DNA of 64,000 nt, taken from IMG/VR virus record IMGVR_UViG_3300017528_000567, positions 62,001 to 126,000 of that record; one strand, given 5' to 3'. The notes below the pieces were generated by a model. The model had not been told where the DNA came from. It made no database searches and saw nothing but the letters and a program-made list of their open reading frames with translations. The position numbers and the translations under genes were made by a program. The stretch's first letter is position 1. Each line of letters starts with the position of its first letter. Below, piece by piece: positions 26,348-35,077 of the stretch. This DNA comes from a virus.

Positions 26348-27619
26348 TTATTTCCTACGGAATGGGGTAGTCGGTGGGCGCGGCTGACTAATCGGCACGG
26401 CTCCGGATGTGTCTCTATCCGTAGTCGCTATTTCAGAGGAAACTTCGTTCCCCCACCAGCGGTCCACGAAGTTGACCGTCTTCTCATCGGCCCTCGGGTC
26501 GACCTGCATGCGCGCGACCTCTTGCGCCATCAGCTGCTTACGGCGCCGCACCCTCTCCTCAACCTCCGCCTGAGTGAGCGCCCCACCATCAAGTGAACCC
26601 ACGCCCAAAACGCCGCGCTCTGGATAAAGCGCCATGTTATCAAGTGCAGCTTGCTCGAGTTGCTGGCGTCGCTGGAGGTGCCCGGATCGAATCCTAGCCT
26701 CGTGGTCCTCAACCACACGATCGTGCCAGTCCTTCTCACCTCGGATATCGTGTTCTAGCTGAGTGGTCAGCTCTTCGACGGTCCGGGCGACTGCCATCAC
26801 GACCCCAGGCCCCTTCACGATGCCATCCTCAACATCCTCGCCGAGCACCCACTGCCGAAGGACCTTGTCCTTACGGGTCATCCGATCCTCGCGCTCTTGG
26901 CGACGTCTGGCCGAGTCCTGATTGTAGACCTTCTGAATGCCTTTCCCGGCGAAGCAGGAACCGACAAACTTGGAGTACTCCCATTCGCGCTCGTACGTCT
27001 CATTGCGATCTTCAATATGGTTGATCGCTTGCCATACTTGCTGCGCAATATTTAGACCGAGCCGTTGAGTGCCGTCGATCCCGGTTACTGCAACCGACGT
27101 CAAGTCCAATCCCTTGAGCTGCATCCAACGGTACCGAGACATCACCTCCATCGCATATGCTTCAGTCAGATGGATAGCGACAGAAGCTCGTCGGTTGATC
27201 TCACTGAGATAGCGAACCATCCGTGCGATCGCATCGGTCGGAAGGCCGTTGAACAGCTCTGTGAGCTTAGTTATCCAGCGCTCGCGTTCCGGTAGGATGT
27301 TGACCCCACTTACGATGAAAACCCCGTAAGCTAAGAACGTCCCCCAAAACTCCGAGGGCACAACATCGTCGGAGCCCCCATAAAACCTCAACAGAGCGAA
27401 CTCGTGATGGTTCATGCTCTTGAATACAAACGAAACCCCGTTGATCTGCGCCGGCAGCGTGAGAAACCCGCGGAACAGTATCGGCTCCACATCTTTGTAG
27501 ATCTCCGGGTTGACCTCTGGCTCAGCAGGGGCGGTGATGGTGATGTCATCATCGGCCCCATCGAACTCGGCCTTCAGCCTCGACTGCTCCTTGCTGTAGC
27601 GTTCGGCCGCGTCCGCCAT
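26348..27619 (-). CDS. Tail assembly chaperone-like protein 2
   Basis: The protein has 423 aa and lies directly before the tape measure gene. The start is ATG with AGAGGG upstream. The N-terminal 140 residues (INGVSFVFKSMNHHEFALLR, YGVFIVSGVNILPERERW) match the layout of the next protein upstream and of tail chaperones in other myophages. The middle is helical and Arg/Glu-rich (DSARRRQEREDRMTRKDKVL). The C-terminus contains RKQLMAQEVARMQVDPRADE. Chaperones usually come as a pair joined by a frameshift. Here two complete genes are separated by three bases and each has its own SD, so no recoding is needed. Function is inferred from position. Confidence 0.65.
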   Translation of the reverse strand: MADAAERYSKEQSRLKAEFDGADDDITITAPAEPEVNPEIYKDVEPILFRGFLTLPAQINGVSFVFKSMNHHEFALLRFYGGSDDVVPSEFWGTFLAYGVFIVSGVNILPERERWITKLTELFNGLPTDAIARMVRYLSEINRRASVAIHLTEAYAMEVMSRYRWMQLKGLDLTSVAVTGIDGTQRLGLNIAQQVWQAINHIEDRNETYEREWEYSKFVGSCFAGKGIQKVYNQDSARRRQEREDRMTRKDKVLRQWVLGEDVEDGIVKGPGVVMAVARTVEELTTQLEHDIRGEKDWHDRVVEDHEARIRSGHLQRRQQLEQAALDNMALYPERGVLGVGSLDGGALTQAEVEERVRRRKQLMAQEVARMQVDPRADEKTVNFVDRWWGNEVSSEIATTDRDTSGAVPISQPRPPTTPFRRK

Positions 27620-27622
27620 CGA

Positions 27623-28708
27623 TTACCCTCTCTGCGTGGGTCGAAACCGCGGATTGAGCCCAGCCATGGGCGGATTGTCGAGAATCGTGCTTGCTGCTTG
27701 AACGTCGATCGGGAGGCGCTTGATCTCTATGACTTCATGCGGGTCCCCGCCCTGCAAAGAGACGGCTGTGCTGACGTCAGGTAGGGCTGCGTCGGGCGGC
27801 ACCTCTAGCGCAGCGATGCTCGCCGACCGTGACGGGGGCCGCTTCATGTCGGCCTCCTGCTCTGACTTCACAACAGGAACCTCCAAGACCTTGCGAGATT
27901 CGATGGCCTTCTGGAGCGTGGCATGCGGGTCCACTGGTCGAGCTGGACGGGCCACGGCGGGGAGCACTGGAGGCGGCACCTCAAGCGCCGCAGCGGGCAC
28001 CGTGTCGAGCGCCACGGCTGGCACTGCAACGGGAGCTGCAACTTCAACCTTCGCCTCCGCCGCTTTGGCCTCCTGCGCTTTGGCTTCTTGCTCGCGTGCC
28101 AGTTGGTCTGTGCGGGCCGCAGCTCGTTTGAGCTCTTCGGCCGTCGACTTCCGCGTCAGCCCTTGCTCATCTAGGATCTTATCCACAAGGGTCGCTGGCA
28201 GGTCTTTTTCCGTGGCGCGAAACTCTAGGACCAGGCGGCGGTACTTCTCCTCATCTGTCTCATCTTTCGTAACAAAACTGATACCTTCCTTAGCCTGTCG
28301 CTCCGCAGCCTCAAGAACGTCGCCGAGTTTTCGAAACGCGACGTCCACCACCTCCTTGCCCCAACTCTCAAGCATGTGATCGCTGAGGTACCGATGCAGC
28401 TCAAGTGTGACGGGCCGCATCGCGCCAGTGGCTGGGTCGGGCTCCTCAACAGTCACGAATCGTGAGCCACGAAGATCGACGCCATTGAGCTCGACAATCG
28501 CCCGCGCGATATGCCCCTTCTGGTAGCGATGGATATACTCTACCTCGGGGAGACCATCGCAGTCTTGGAGCACCGCGGTATAGTCCTCAGAGCGTAGGCT
28601 GCGCAGAACTAAGTCGCAGCCGCCGATCGTGCACGCCTCCTCAACGAGGCCAACATTCTTGGCCTTCGCGAGTGCCGCGTTGAGTTTCTTGGTATCTATT
28701 GTGCCCAC
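27623..28708 (-). CDS. Tail assembly chaperone-like protein 1
   Basis: The protein has 361 aa. The start is GTG with GAGG just upstream, and that SD lies in the 3' arm of a 9-bp hairpin. The N-terminus resembles tail chaperones of SPO1-like myophages: CDLVLRSLRSEDYTAVLQD and AIVELNGVDLRGSRF. Residues 190-250 are a charged Ala/Lys/Glu helix, followed by a low-complexity Ala/Pro/Val stretch (AVALDTVPAAALEVPPPVL). It lies between the tube gene and chaperone-like protein 2. It presumably binds the tape measure during tail assembly. The assignment rests on position and a weak pattern. Confidence 0.65.
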   Translation of the reverse strand: MGTIDTKKLNAALAKAKNVGLVEEACTIGGCDLVLRSLRSEDYTAVLQDCDGLPEVEYIHRYQKGHIARAIVELNGVDLRGSRFVTVEEPDPATGAMRPVTLELHRYLSDHMLESWGKEVVDVAFRKLGDVLEAAERQAKEGISFVTKDETDEEKYRRLVLEFRATEKDLPATLVDKILDEQGLTRKSTAEELKRAAARTDQLAREQEAKAQEAKAAEAKVEVAAPVAVPAVALDTVPAAALEVPPPVLPAVARPARPVDPHATLQKAIESRKVLEVPVVKSEQEADMKRPPSRSASIAALEVPPDAALPDVSTAVSLQGGDPHEVIEIKRLPIDVQAASTILDNPPMAGLNPRFRPTQRG

Positions 28709-28709
28709 A

Positions 28710-28733
28710 TCATCCTCATCTAGTTGAGGATGA
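28710..28733 (-). promoter_or_regulatory. Hairpin masking the SD of chaperone-like gene 1
   Basis: On the minus strand the sequence is TCATCCTCA, loop ACTAGA, TGAGGATGA: a perfect 9-bp stem with a 6-base loop. The 3' arm contains the GAGGA Shine-Dalgarno sequence, and the GTG start follows one base after the stem. In the folded RNA the ribosome-binding site is hidden. This would lower or condition translation relative to the abundant tube protein encoded just upstream. Confidence 0.6.
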
Positions 28734-28865
28734 CAGCGAGAGAGAGCTCGGGACGTGGTCTACATCTGGGTCTAGTGACTAAGCCGCCGCCGGATACACA
28801 TCTTGGTCGGATTTGTTTCGATCCACATCTAGTCTAACCGCTGTCACCCTAGTTCATGCCACCCC
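28734..28865 (-). promoter_or_regulatory. Gap between tube and chaperone genes with three AGATGT motifs
   Basis: This non-coding gap separates the tube gene from the chaperone genes. On the minus strand it holds ACTAGATGTGGAT (28822-28834), CAAGATGTGTAT and CCCAGATGTAGAC (28760-28770). No Rho-independent terminator with a T-tract follows the tube gene. The region probably carries a promoter or processing site that sets different expression for tube and chaperone. Confidence 0.35.
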
Positions 28866-29579
28866 TTAGAGCGGGACGACCGTATTGGAGTTGCTTGCAA
28901 AGCGAAGGCTGAAGCCCTTACCTGGGCCGCCGTTGGCGGAGGTCGGAGCAAGCCCCGTATCGATATACTCACCGTACTGCGAGACACCGTCGATAATGTC
29001 CGTGACCGTCACCGAGCTAGTTTCAGACACAATAGCCGTGTCACTCGTGAAGGAAGCCGAGTACTGATTGAACCAGCACCCCTCGAAGAACGTCAAAAGC
29101 GCACGCGGAGTCACGATAGGATTATCCGCGGTAGTTGGTCCTGTCGTGACCGTCGCCTCGACCGAGATCCCGTTAGGGTCTTGGAGGACCGAGAGCTCCG
29201 AGATCACGAGCTCCTGCTTGATATCGAAGGGCCAGCGGTGATGCCGTAGTGAGCGCACCAGGCCGTCGATACCGCCCTTGTACCCAAGAATCTGAAACAG
29301 ATTGGTCGTATACAGCAGGGTCTTGTTCAGCGAGACGGTCATGGGCTCCGTGACGCTTGGCACGAGCTCGGCGATCTGGTCACCAAAACCAACACCACGG
29401 ATCGGGTCGATCGTCCGTGACTCGTCAAAGGTAAACTCTGAGATCACGCCTAGCTGCTGGAACCCTTGGGCGCCCGTCGCATAGCCGTAAATCTTGTTCT
29501 TCTGGCTGACAGCCGCCCGAGTGTTCGGCGCTGTCCCCATCCGATAGAGATAGTTTGCGGTAGATACATTAGATGCCAT
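28866..29579 (-). CDS. Tail tube protein
   Basis: The protein has 237 aa and starts at ATG with AGAGGT upstream. It is beta-rich throughout (VISEFTFDESRTIDPIRGVG, EPMTVSLNKTLLYTTNLFQI, PRALLTFFEGCWFNQYSASF), which fits the gp19/Hcp-like tube fold. No cysteine pairs or enzyme motifs are seen. It lies directly before the tail chaperones and tape measure, the position of tube genes in most tailed phages. Here the sheath gene lies 7 kb upstream, separated by a non-structural island, whereas sheath and tube usually sit side by side. No sequence motif alone is decisive. Confidence 0.7.
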   Translation of the reverse strand: MASNVSTANYLYRMGTAPNTRAAVSQKNKIYGYATGAQGFQQLGVISEFTFDESRTIDPIRGVGFGDQIAELVPSVTEPMTVSLNKTLLYTTNLFQILGYKGGIDGLVRSLRHHRWPFDIKQELVISELSVLQDPNGISVEATVTTGPTTADNPIVTPRALLTFFEGCWFNQYSASFTSDTAIVSETSSVTVTDIIDGVSQYGEYIDTGLAPTSANGGPGKGFSLRFASNSNTVVPL

Positions 29580-29582
29580 GGT

Positions 29583-30164
29583 TTACCTCTGTGGAAAGAG
29601 CCCCTGAATCGCACTGGCTTGAGCGGAGAGCTCGGCCAGATCTTCGCCAACCCAGCCCTGGGCCAGGTCGACGTTCTCGGTAATCTCAGCCACACGGGAG
29701 GCAATCTTGAAAAGGTCTGCCTTGGCACGGACTGAATCGAAACGTTTGCCCTGAGCGACTAGTCGATCGATGATTGAATCGGTCTTGGCCACCTTGTGCA
29801 CGATGCCCTCTGCGAGCTCGACGTGCGCAATCAAGTTATCGTAAGAAGCGGTCTTCATTTCAGCCTCCGGGGAACTATGATCCCACTCAAACATAAATGG
29901 GTTAGTAGATGAGTACCGCGCACGCCTGAAAGGAAGCAGATCCCACATCCGGTCTAGGTCCACTGAGAGCATCGTCTTGCCGTTGGCAAGGAACTCATCA
30001 AGGGCTACCCGTGCAGAGCGACCAGAGTTAGCTACCCCGGCGATGAGGCGTAGGACCGAGACAGGTCCCAGCATGAACTTCTGCCCATCCGGAACCTGTA
30101 CGTAGTCCACGAGACCGTCGGTCCCGACGGTCACCATCGCCATGCGTCTGTCTTGGAGCGGCAT
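29583..30164 (-). CDS. Conserved-looking protein of unknown function, island gene
   Basis: The protein has about 193 aa. Starts are uncertain: GTG at 30182 has no SD, ATG at 30164 has a weak GTGG, and ATG at 30143 is also possible. The N-terminal half is mixed alpha/beta (VPDGQKFMLGPVSVLRLIAG). The second half is helical (TASYDNLIAHVELAEGIVHK, AEITENVDLAQGWVGEDLAE). There are no cysteines or catalytic motifs. It is the last gene of the helicase island before the tube gene and could be part of either group. Confidence 0.6.
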   Translation of the reverse strand: MPLQDRRMAMVTVGTDGLVDYVQVPDGQKFMLGPVSVLRLIAGVANSGRSARVALDEFLANGKTMLSVDLDRMWDLLPFRRARYSSTNPFMFEWDHSSPEAEMKTASYDNLIAHVELAEGIVHKVAKTDSIIDRLVAQGKRFDSVRAKADLFKIASRVAEITENVDLAQGWVGEDLAELSAQASAIQGLFPQR

Positions 30165-30197
30165 CCACAATAGAGACCGCACTAAAAGAAACTTGGG

Positions 30198-31067
30198 TTA
30201 GGCCCCGCGCAAGTCGTAGCTTGCGTGCAGAGTGTACTCCTCGAACTCTGCTGCGTAGCGGGATGAACCGGCCTTGAGCGCATCGATGAGCATGCTCGCC
30301 TGACTTTTCGATAGGCCGCGGACCTCTGATGGCTTCGTGGGCGGCGTATCCATGCCCGTGACCTTGGCGGCGCCTGTCGCCTCCCACTTATCCTGCGTCA
30401 TGCCGCGCATCAGGATGCGCAAGAAGTTCATCTGCGGGTCAGTGATCCCGCCCTGCATCCGAGCGGGGTCGTACTGACGAGTCGGCGCAACTGGCGGCGG
30501 TGGAGGCGGAGTGGGAGTACGCGGCCCTTCATCACCCTCACCATCTTCATCGATGGCGCGCTCGCGTTCTTCTTCCAGACGCTCTTGCTCGAGCTTTTCC
30601 TCACGCCGTTGCTCTTGCTTTTCCTCTTGCTCTTGCTCACGCATCGCCCACTCGAGGCTCTTGCCCGGCCTACGTTTAGGTGACGTGGCCCATTGTTCCC
30701 AGGACTCGGGCTTCTCATGGTACGTCTCCATGCACTCCTCGATCCGGTCCTTCAGGGAGTCTCGCCAGTTCTGGGTGCGCTTTGCGATCGCGAACTTGCC
30801 ACCCTCAAGAGCGTTGCCGTCCTTTAGACTGATCAATCCAACCCGGATCGCATCCGAGCCACGCTCAGCCCCGATGCCAGACCTCGCGCGAATGGAGGTC
30901 AAAACCTTGATCCCCACGTAGTGACCCAAGCCCAAGATGAAAACGACTTCGCCCCCGTCTACGGCCTGTTTGGGCCGCATAGCGCGGAAGCTTCTCTTGA
31001 GGAACTTCTCCACTTCCTCAAGAGTGATCTCTGTAAATTGCGCGGCCATCGCCGTTCTTAGCATCAC
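30198..31067 (-). CDS. Island protein with a charged linker and small C-terminal helical domain
   Basis: The protein has 289 aa. The start is GTG, immediately followed by ATG, with a strong GGAGG five bases upstream; it overlaps the helicase stop by four bases. There are three parts. Residues 5-120 form an alpha/beta domain (FTEITLEEVEKFLKRSFRAM, GLGHYVGIKVLTSIRAR). Residues 130-200 form a Glu/Arg coiled coil and a poly-Pro linker. The C-terminal domain (ITDPQMNFLRILMRGMTQDK, LSKSQASMLIDALKAGS) resembles small helical modules found at the end of phage nucleic-acid proteins. Coupling to the helicase gene suggests a helper role in DNA metabolism. The exact function is unknown. Confidence 0.6.
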   Translation of the reverse strand: MMLRTAMAAQFTEITLEEVEKFLKRSFRAMRPKQAVDGGEVVFILGLGHYVGIKVLTSIRARSGIGAERGSDAIRVGLISLKDGNALEGGKFAIAKRTQNWRDSLKDRIEECMETYHEKPESWEQWATSPKRRPGKSLEWAMREQEQEEKQEQRREEKLEQERLEEERERAIDEDGEGDEGPRTPTPPPPPPVAPTRQYDPARMQGGITDPQMNFLRILMRGMTQDKWEATGAAKVTGMDTPPTKPSEVRGLSKSQASMLIDALKAGSSRYAAEFEEYTLHASYDLRGA

Positions 31068-34000
31068 GGTGCCCTCCAGTCATATCCCGCGTCATCCGGC
31101 TCGGACTCTTGCGAAGCAGTGTGTACGTTGTAATAGGCGAGGACCGATCTTGCAGGTGCATCATCGTCGACCAATAGCGGGTCAACGAGGCCAGCGGGCG
31201 CTGCCTTGCCAGGCACGTTCTGGCCGACCATCAACCCAGCTTCCTGGACGAAAATCGGCAGTCCCGCGGCCTCCTTACCATACGCGTTGATGCTCGGACT
31301 CACGACCGTCAAATTTTCCGCTGCGCGAGTCATCCCCACATAGGCCAGTTGCCGCTCTGTAAGAAAGTCTGCGCGCTCATTCTTAGCCCGCTTCTCCAGC
31401 TGGGCGTCAGTCAACGCTTCCTCTTCCTTGGGCGGTAATTTCCGAGGGCCGCGGGGGAACACGCCTTCCGCCATAATCACCGTAGCGTTTTTCCACTGAG
31501 CTCCTTTGACCGAGTGGATTGTTGACAGGACAACACAGGGCGGGTCTTGCCGCTTATCGGGCTCCAGAGCCTTCTGTTTCTGTCTCCATGCGCCTAGGTC
31601 GATACGAAGGTCTTGGGCCTTGGCCTCCAAGTCATCCAAGCGCGCCTTGAACTTCAAAGGGTCAGTCGGGTCTGCCTCAGCTGTCGGTTCGCCTTGAGCT
31701 ATCTGATACAGAAACGCAACGTTGCCGATGGGCTTCTGCTCGTTCACGTCCTCATCGGGGTCGTCTTCCTCCTCATCTTGATTTGAGGAGACTTGTGGCA
31801 TCAGCACATCGATCAGACTCGGCTTCTCGCCCGTGTTCAGATCAGCAGCGCCCTTGATGGTCAGAATCTCATCAATCAGATGCTTGGTGGTGTACTTCAC
31901 CGGCTTACCAGTCGCGCGCTCCGTGATTGAGCCCTTCTTGACGGTCTCGCGCAGTCCCTTGAGAGTCTCACCCAACTCCGTAAGTGCGGCGATCTTCGAT
32001 TCCTCCGCCCATCGCGGGACCTCTGCAGCGTCAATGAAGTCGTATATCCCCTCACGGTCAAACAGGTCGATGGGGTTGACTTGGTTGCTCGACACACCCA
32101 GGCGGTGCGCCCGCTTATTGACTACCTGCTGGACTACCTGTTGAGCACGCCCCGCAGGCAGGTACATACGCTGTGGCTTATCGAGAATCGTAGCCAAAGA
32201 CTGCTGCATCTTGCCGAAATCAACGCCGGACGTCAGGTCCATGTAGCCCATCACAGCAGCGGTTTCTGGCGACTTCAGAAAGCTGGTCCCAGCCTTTCGA
32301 CCGTACGGAATGCCCTCAATGATGCACGCCGTCTCGTAGTCGTTGAGCTCAACGCGATTGCGGCTTAGGACGGCGAAATCCTTGAGCTGGGCACCGGCTT
32401 GGAGCTGTTGCTTGATATCCCCGATCACCGAGACAGCCCCGGCGGCGTTACTCTCGGGCGTCATCAACACCACTGAAGCCTTTCCACGGGGCTTCTTCGG
32501 GTCGGGCCGGCTGCTCATCGGGATCCCACGGGGGTGGTTCTTCATGAGCGTGTTAGCCGTCTCAATGATCTCGGGTAGTGAGCGATAGTTGGTCCCGATC
32601 ATGCGGGTCTTGAAGCAGTCGTTTTCGTGAAACTGAGTGAACAGGTCGGGACGAGCTCCAACGAAGCGATTGATCGATTGAATCTCGTCGCCAACCATCC
32701 AAAGCGACTTCTTCTTGTCGTCGCACTCGACGTGCTCACTCATGTAGCCGATGATCTCATGCTGAACCTCGTTGAGATCCTGGGCTTCATCCACGCAAAC
32801 GTGATCGTACATGCCTTGCAGGGTCTTGCGCGCCGCTGGGTTGCGCTTGAGCAAGTCGCGAGCCATCACGATCATGTCAGAGAAGTCACCGAGACGATCG
32901 CTGCCGCCGTTTCGAAACTCGCCAAGAAAGCCATTCCACTGCTTTTGCGCATCGGGATTCGTGGCCACGCAATCCGGTTTCCACCCCTTGGTGATGCCCT
33001 TGAACCCCTGAGTCCAGGCGTACCAGGTGGCCATCGCTTTCTCCTTGGGATCAAGAGCTTCAGCCAACGCCTGCTCGGGCGTGACGTTGTTCATGATCCA
33101 CCCTTGGACTACGACGCCGGGGGAGCGAGGCGGATCCGTGTCGAAGCAGGTCTTCCACAGCTTCGCCATGGTGATATTCATAATGGTCGAGGTGAGCTTG
33201 CGACCGGTGTTCTTCCCCGGCTTCGGCTTACCTACCTTGGAGCCAATCATATTGGGGCCAAGCGCGGCCTTTTCCTCCGAGCTGCCGTACTGCATCACCA
33301 GCCCTCGGAAGATCTTGTGCATCGTTCCGATGGTCATCTGCTCGGCGGCGTCCTTGCCAACCTTGAGAGCAATCTTTTCCTCGATGCCGGTAGCCGCTTC
33401 CTTGTTGAAGGTCACAGCGAGGATGCGAGACGGCTGCACCCCAAGGTCTTGTACGAGGTGCGCCATACGGCCAATCAGCGTGGTCGTCTTGCCCGACCCT
33501 GCACCCGCGGCGACCAGCACGCGGCCACCGGTCATGGCGGCACGGAGCTGCTCCGGGTCATCCGCGATTGGCCCGCGCAACGCAGAGGGCACGTTTGTCG
33601 GAAGGTCCGGGTCACTCATCGCAGCCGCGACAGCTGCAGTGGCGATACCAATGACCTCAGACCGCGAGGGCGGCTCGTCGGGCTCACCCGATACCGCCAT
33701 GGCGCGCTGTGCCGCCGCAGTCGCCGTTGTCTCAACCCGCAGCAGTTTCTCGGTGTGGGCTGCTTCTGCGGTAGCCGCCTCCTCTGAAGCTGGCGGCGCG
33801 ACTTTTTCTCGAATCTTCTCGGTCACGAGCTCGCTGTTTGCAGCTGCAGATCCGCTGCTGGCTGCCTGAACCGGATTCTGAAACGTACCGGCGCCCGACG
33901 CGTCTTTAGCGTCGTCAATCCACTTGCGCATGCGAGCGTCACGTAGGGGAATAACCGCAAGCTTGTCGAGGGCAACGCCCGCATCCTCGAGACCAGCAGC

Positions 34001-34414
34001 GGCCATCGCCTCCTTCACTTCTTTGCGGGCCTTGTTCGTTTGGAACACGGCTTTCATCGTCGAGGCACCGCCAAGCGACAAAGCCGCACGAATTTCCTCG
34101 CAGCGCCGCCCTAAACCGACCTGCGTAGGCAGACGGCGAAACGCGCGCCCCACCATCGCCTTATGCGATGGTTTCTCGAGATTGCTGTCCAAATAGGCGC
34201 GAACCGCATCTGCGTTCCGACGGTCGGCTATTTTGACAAGCCGTACACCTGCACGAGTGAGGTCATCCTCAGCTCGTTCCCCGTGGTGCTCCTCCACGTA
34301 CCGTACATAAGTGTCCAGTGCGAACAGGAACACGACATACTCGGCTACCTGTAACTCGCCGATTTCATCTTCGGCTTGTGGTTGAAGTGTTGAGGGGTCT
34401 ACAGGAGGGGCCAT
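31064..34414 (-). CDS. UvrD/Rep-type superfamily 1 helicase
   Basis: The protein has 1116 aa. SF1A motifs are present in order: motif I VAAGAGSGKTTTLIGR (about residue 301), Ia AVTFNKEAATGIEEKI, II VCVDEAQDL, III WMVGDEIQSINRFVGA, IV TNYRSLPEI, V TIHSVKGAQW and VI AYVGMTRAAENL. All ATPase and Arg-finger residues look intact, so it should be an active 3'-5' translocase. The first 290 residues are an Ala/Glu-rich region not normal for UvrD, and an acidic insert (NQDEEEDDPDEDVNEQK) lies between motifs IV and V. Roles in phage replication or recombination are expected. The gene is unusual in the middle of a tail module. Confidence 0.93.
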   Translation of the reverse strand: MAPPVDPSTLQPQAEDEIGELQVAEYVVFLFALDTYVRYVEEHHGERAEDDLTRAGVRLVKIADRRNADAVRAYLDSNLEKPSHKAMVGRAFRRLPTQVGLGRRCEEIRAALSLGGASTMKAVFQTNKARKEVKEAMAAAGLEDAGVALDKLAVIPLRDARMRKWIDDAKDASGAGTFQNPVQAASSGSAAANSELVTEKIREKVAPPASEEAATAEAAHTEKLLRVETTATAAAQRAMAVSGEPDEPPSRSEVIGIATAAVAAAMSDPDLPTNVPSALRGPIADDPEQLRAAMTGGRVLVAAGAGSGKTTTLIGRMAHLVQDLGVQPSRILAVTFNKEAATGIEEKIALKVGKDAAEQMTIGTMHKIFRGLVMQYGSSEEKAALGPNMIGSKVGKPKPGKNTGRKLTSTIMNITMAKLWKTCFDTDPPRSPGVVVQGWIMNNVTPEQALAEALDPKEKAMATWYAWTQGFKGITKGWKPDCVATNPDAQKQWNGFLGEFRNGGSDRLGDFSDMIVMARDLLKRNPAARKTLQGMYDHVCVDEAQDLNEVQHEIIGYMSEHVECDDKKKSLWMVGDEIQSINRFVGARPDLFTQFHENDCFKTRMIGTNYRSLPEIIETANTLMKNHPRGIPMSSRPDPKKPRGKASVVLMTPESNAAGAVSVIGDIKQQLQAGAQLKDFAVLSRNRVELNDYETACIIEGIPYGRKAGTSFLKSPETAAVMGYMDLTSGVDFGKMQQSLATILDKPQRMYLPAGRAQQVVQQVVNKRAHRLGVSSNQVNPIDLFDREGIYDFIDAAEVPRWAEESKIAALTELGETLKGLRETVKKGSITERATGKPVKYTTKHLIDEILTIKGAADLNTGEKPSLIDVLMPQVSSNQDEEEDDPDEDVNEQKPIGNVAFLYQIAQGEPTAEADPTDPLKFKARLDDLEAKAQDLRIDLGAWRQKQKALEPDKRQDPPCVVLSTIHSVKGAQWKNATVIMAEGVFPRGPRKLPPKEEEALTDAQLEKRAKNERADFLTERQLAYVGMTRAAENLTVVSPSINAYGKEAAGLPIFVQEAGLMVGQNVPGKAAPAGLVDPLLVDDDAPARSVLAYYNVHTASQESEPDDAGYDWRAP

Positions 34415-34426
34415 TCTAGGTTCCGT

Positions 34427-34999
34427 TCAGCAGCGTGGAGGTGGATAACAATCAGCCCCTGGAAACCCGGACGGCGGCTGCGGGCACAAGGAGGGTTGGT
34501 CGGGTTGGGTGTTGCCGGGCATCGGCGCGTTCGGGAAAACCCGAATCAGGCGAGCTCTCCAGTCTGGACACAACGCATGGTCCGGGGGCAACGTGCGCCC
34601 ATCTGCCAAGCAGACCCGGTATGAAAGGCAGGTCCAGACGTTCAAAGGGATCGGGATGCTCTTGTCTTCCCAACCCATGACCGTCTCAACAGTCACGCCG
34701 TAGAGCGTGGCCATCTCCTGTTGAGACATCCGCAGCGACTCCCGGATGAAAACAACCGATTCGGCTCGGATCAGCCCCATCTGGATGAGCGTGCTCGCAG
34801 CTCTAAGATTAGAGACCCGATGAACTTCATCGGAGAAGGACGGCCCCCACTCTCGTAGGATGCCAGGCATCGCAGCCGTGAAGATGAGACCAGTAGCGCC
34901 GACCGGCATCAAAAGATCGAACAACCCCATCTTACCCACTTGCTCGGGGTAGTCGTTCTCAAGAACAACAATCGGGTAGTTCGCTAGATCGTCCGCCAC
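34427..34999 (-). CDS. Helix-turn-helix DNA-binding protein, putative regulator
   Basis: The protein has 190 aa. The start is GTG with GAGG seven bases upstream. Residues 84-118 (IRESLRMSQQEMATLYGVT, ETVMGWEDKSIPIP) match the Xre/Cro-type helix-turn-helix: SQQEMA is helix 2 and VTVETVMGWE the recognition part. A hydrophobic N-terminal domain (GATGLIFTAAMPGILREW) precedes it. The last 35 residues are Pro/Cys-rich (PDQPSLCPQPPSGFPGADC) and probably disordered. It is transcribed away from the only plus-strand gene with a shared 78-base gap, a typical regulator layout. A switch role for the island is inferred. Confidence 0.7.
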   Translation of the reverse strand: MADDLANYPIVVLENDYPEQVGKMGLFDLLMPVGATGLIFTAAMPGILREWGPSFSDEVHRVSNLRAASTLIQMGLIRAESVVFIRESLRMSQQEMATLYGVTVETVMGWEDKSIPIPLNVWTCLSYRVCLADGRTLPPDHALCPDWRARLIRVFPNAPMPGNTQPDQPSLCPQPPSGFPGADCYPPPRC

Positions 35000-35077
35000 T
35001 AGGTCGCCTCAACAGCAGAGCCCGCACACCCAGGCGAGAAAACAAGAAAATCACCGAGCAGAGGTGTAGAGGGACCC
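35000..35077. promoter_or_regulatory. Divergent intergenic region between regulator and plus-strand gene
   Basis: The 78 bases lie between two GTG starts facing away from each other, so promoters for both genes are expected here or nearby. An A-rich stretch (GAAAACAAGAAAATCACC) lies in the middle. The plus-strand SD is GAGGG at 35069-35073. No inverted repeat long enough to be a clear operator was found. Confidence 0.35.

Noticed and set aside
26348-27623. Programmed frameshift between the two chaperone-like genes
   Set aside because: The genes do not overlap: TAA ends the first and the second starts after three bases with its own SD.
32627-33787. Plus-strand frame of 386 codons, and another at 33027-33869
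   Set aside because: Both lie opposite helicase motifs that are intact on the minus strand, so they are shadows.
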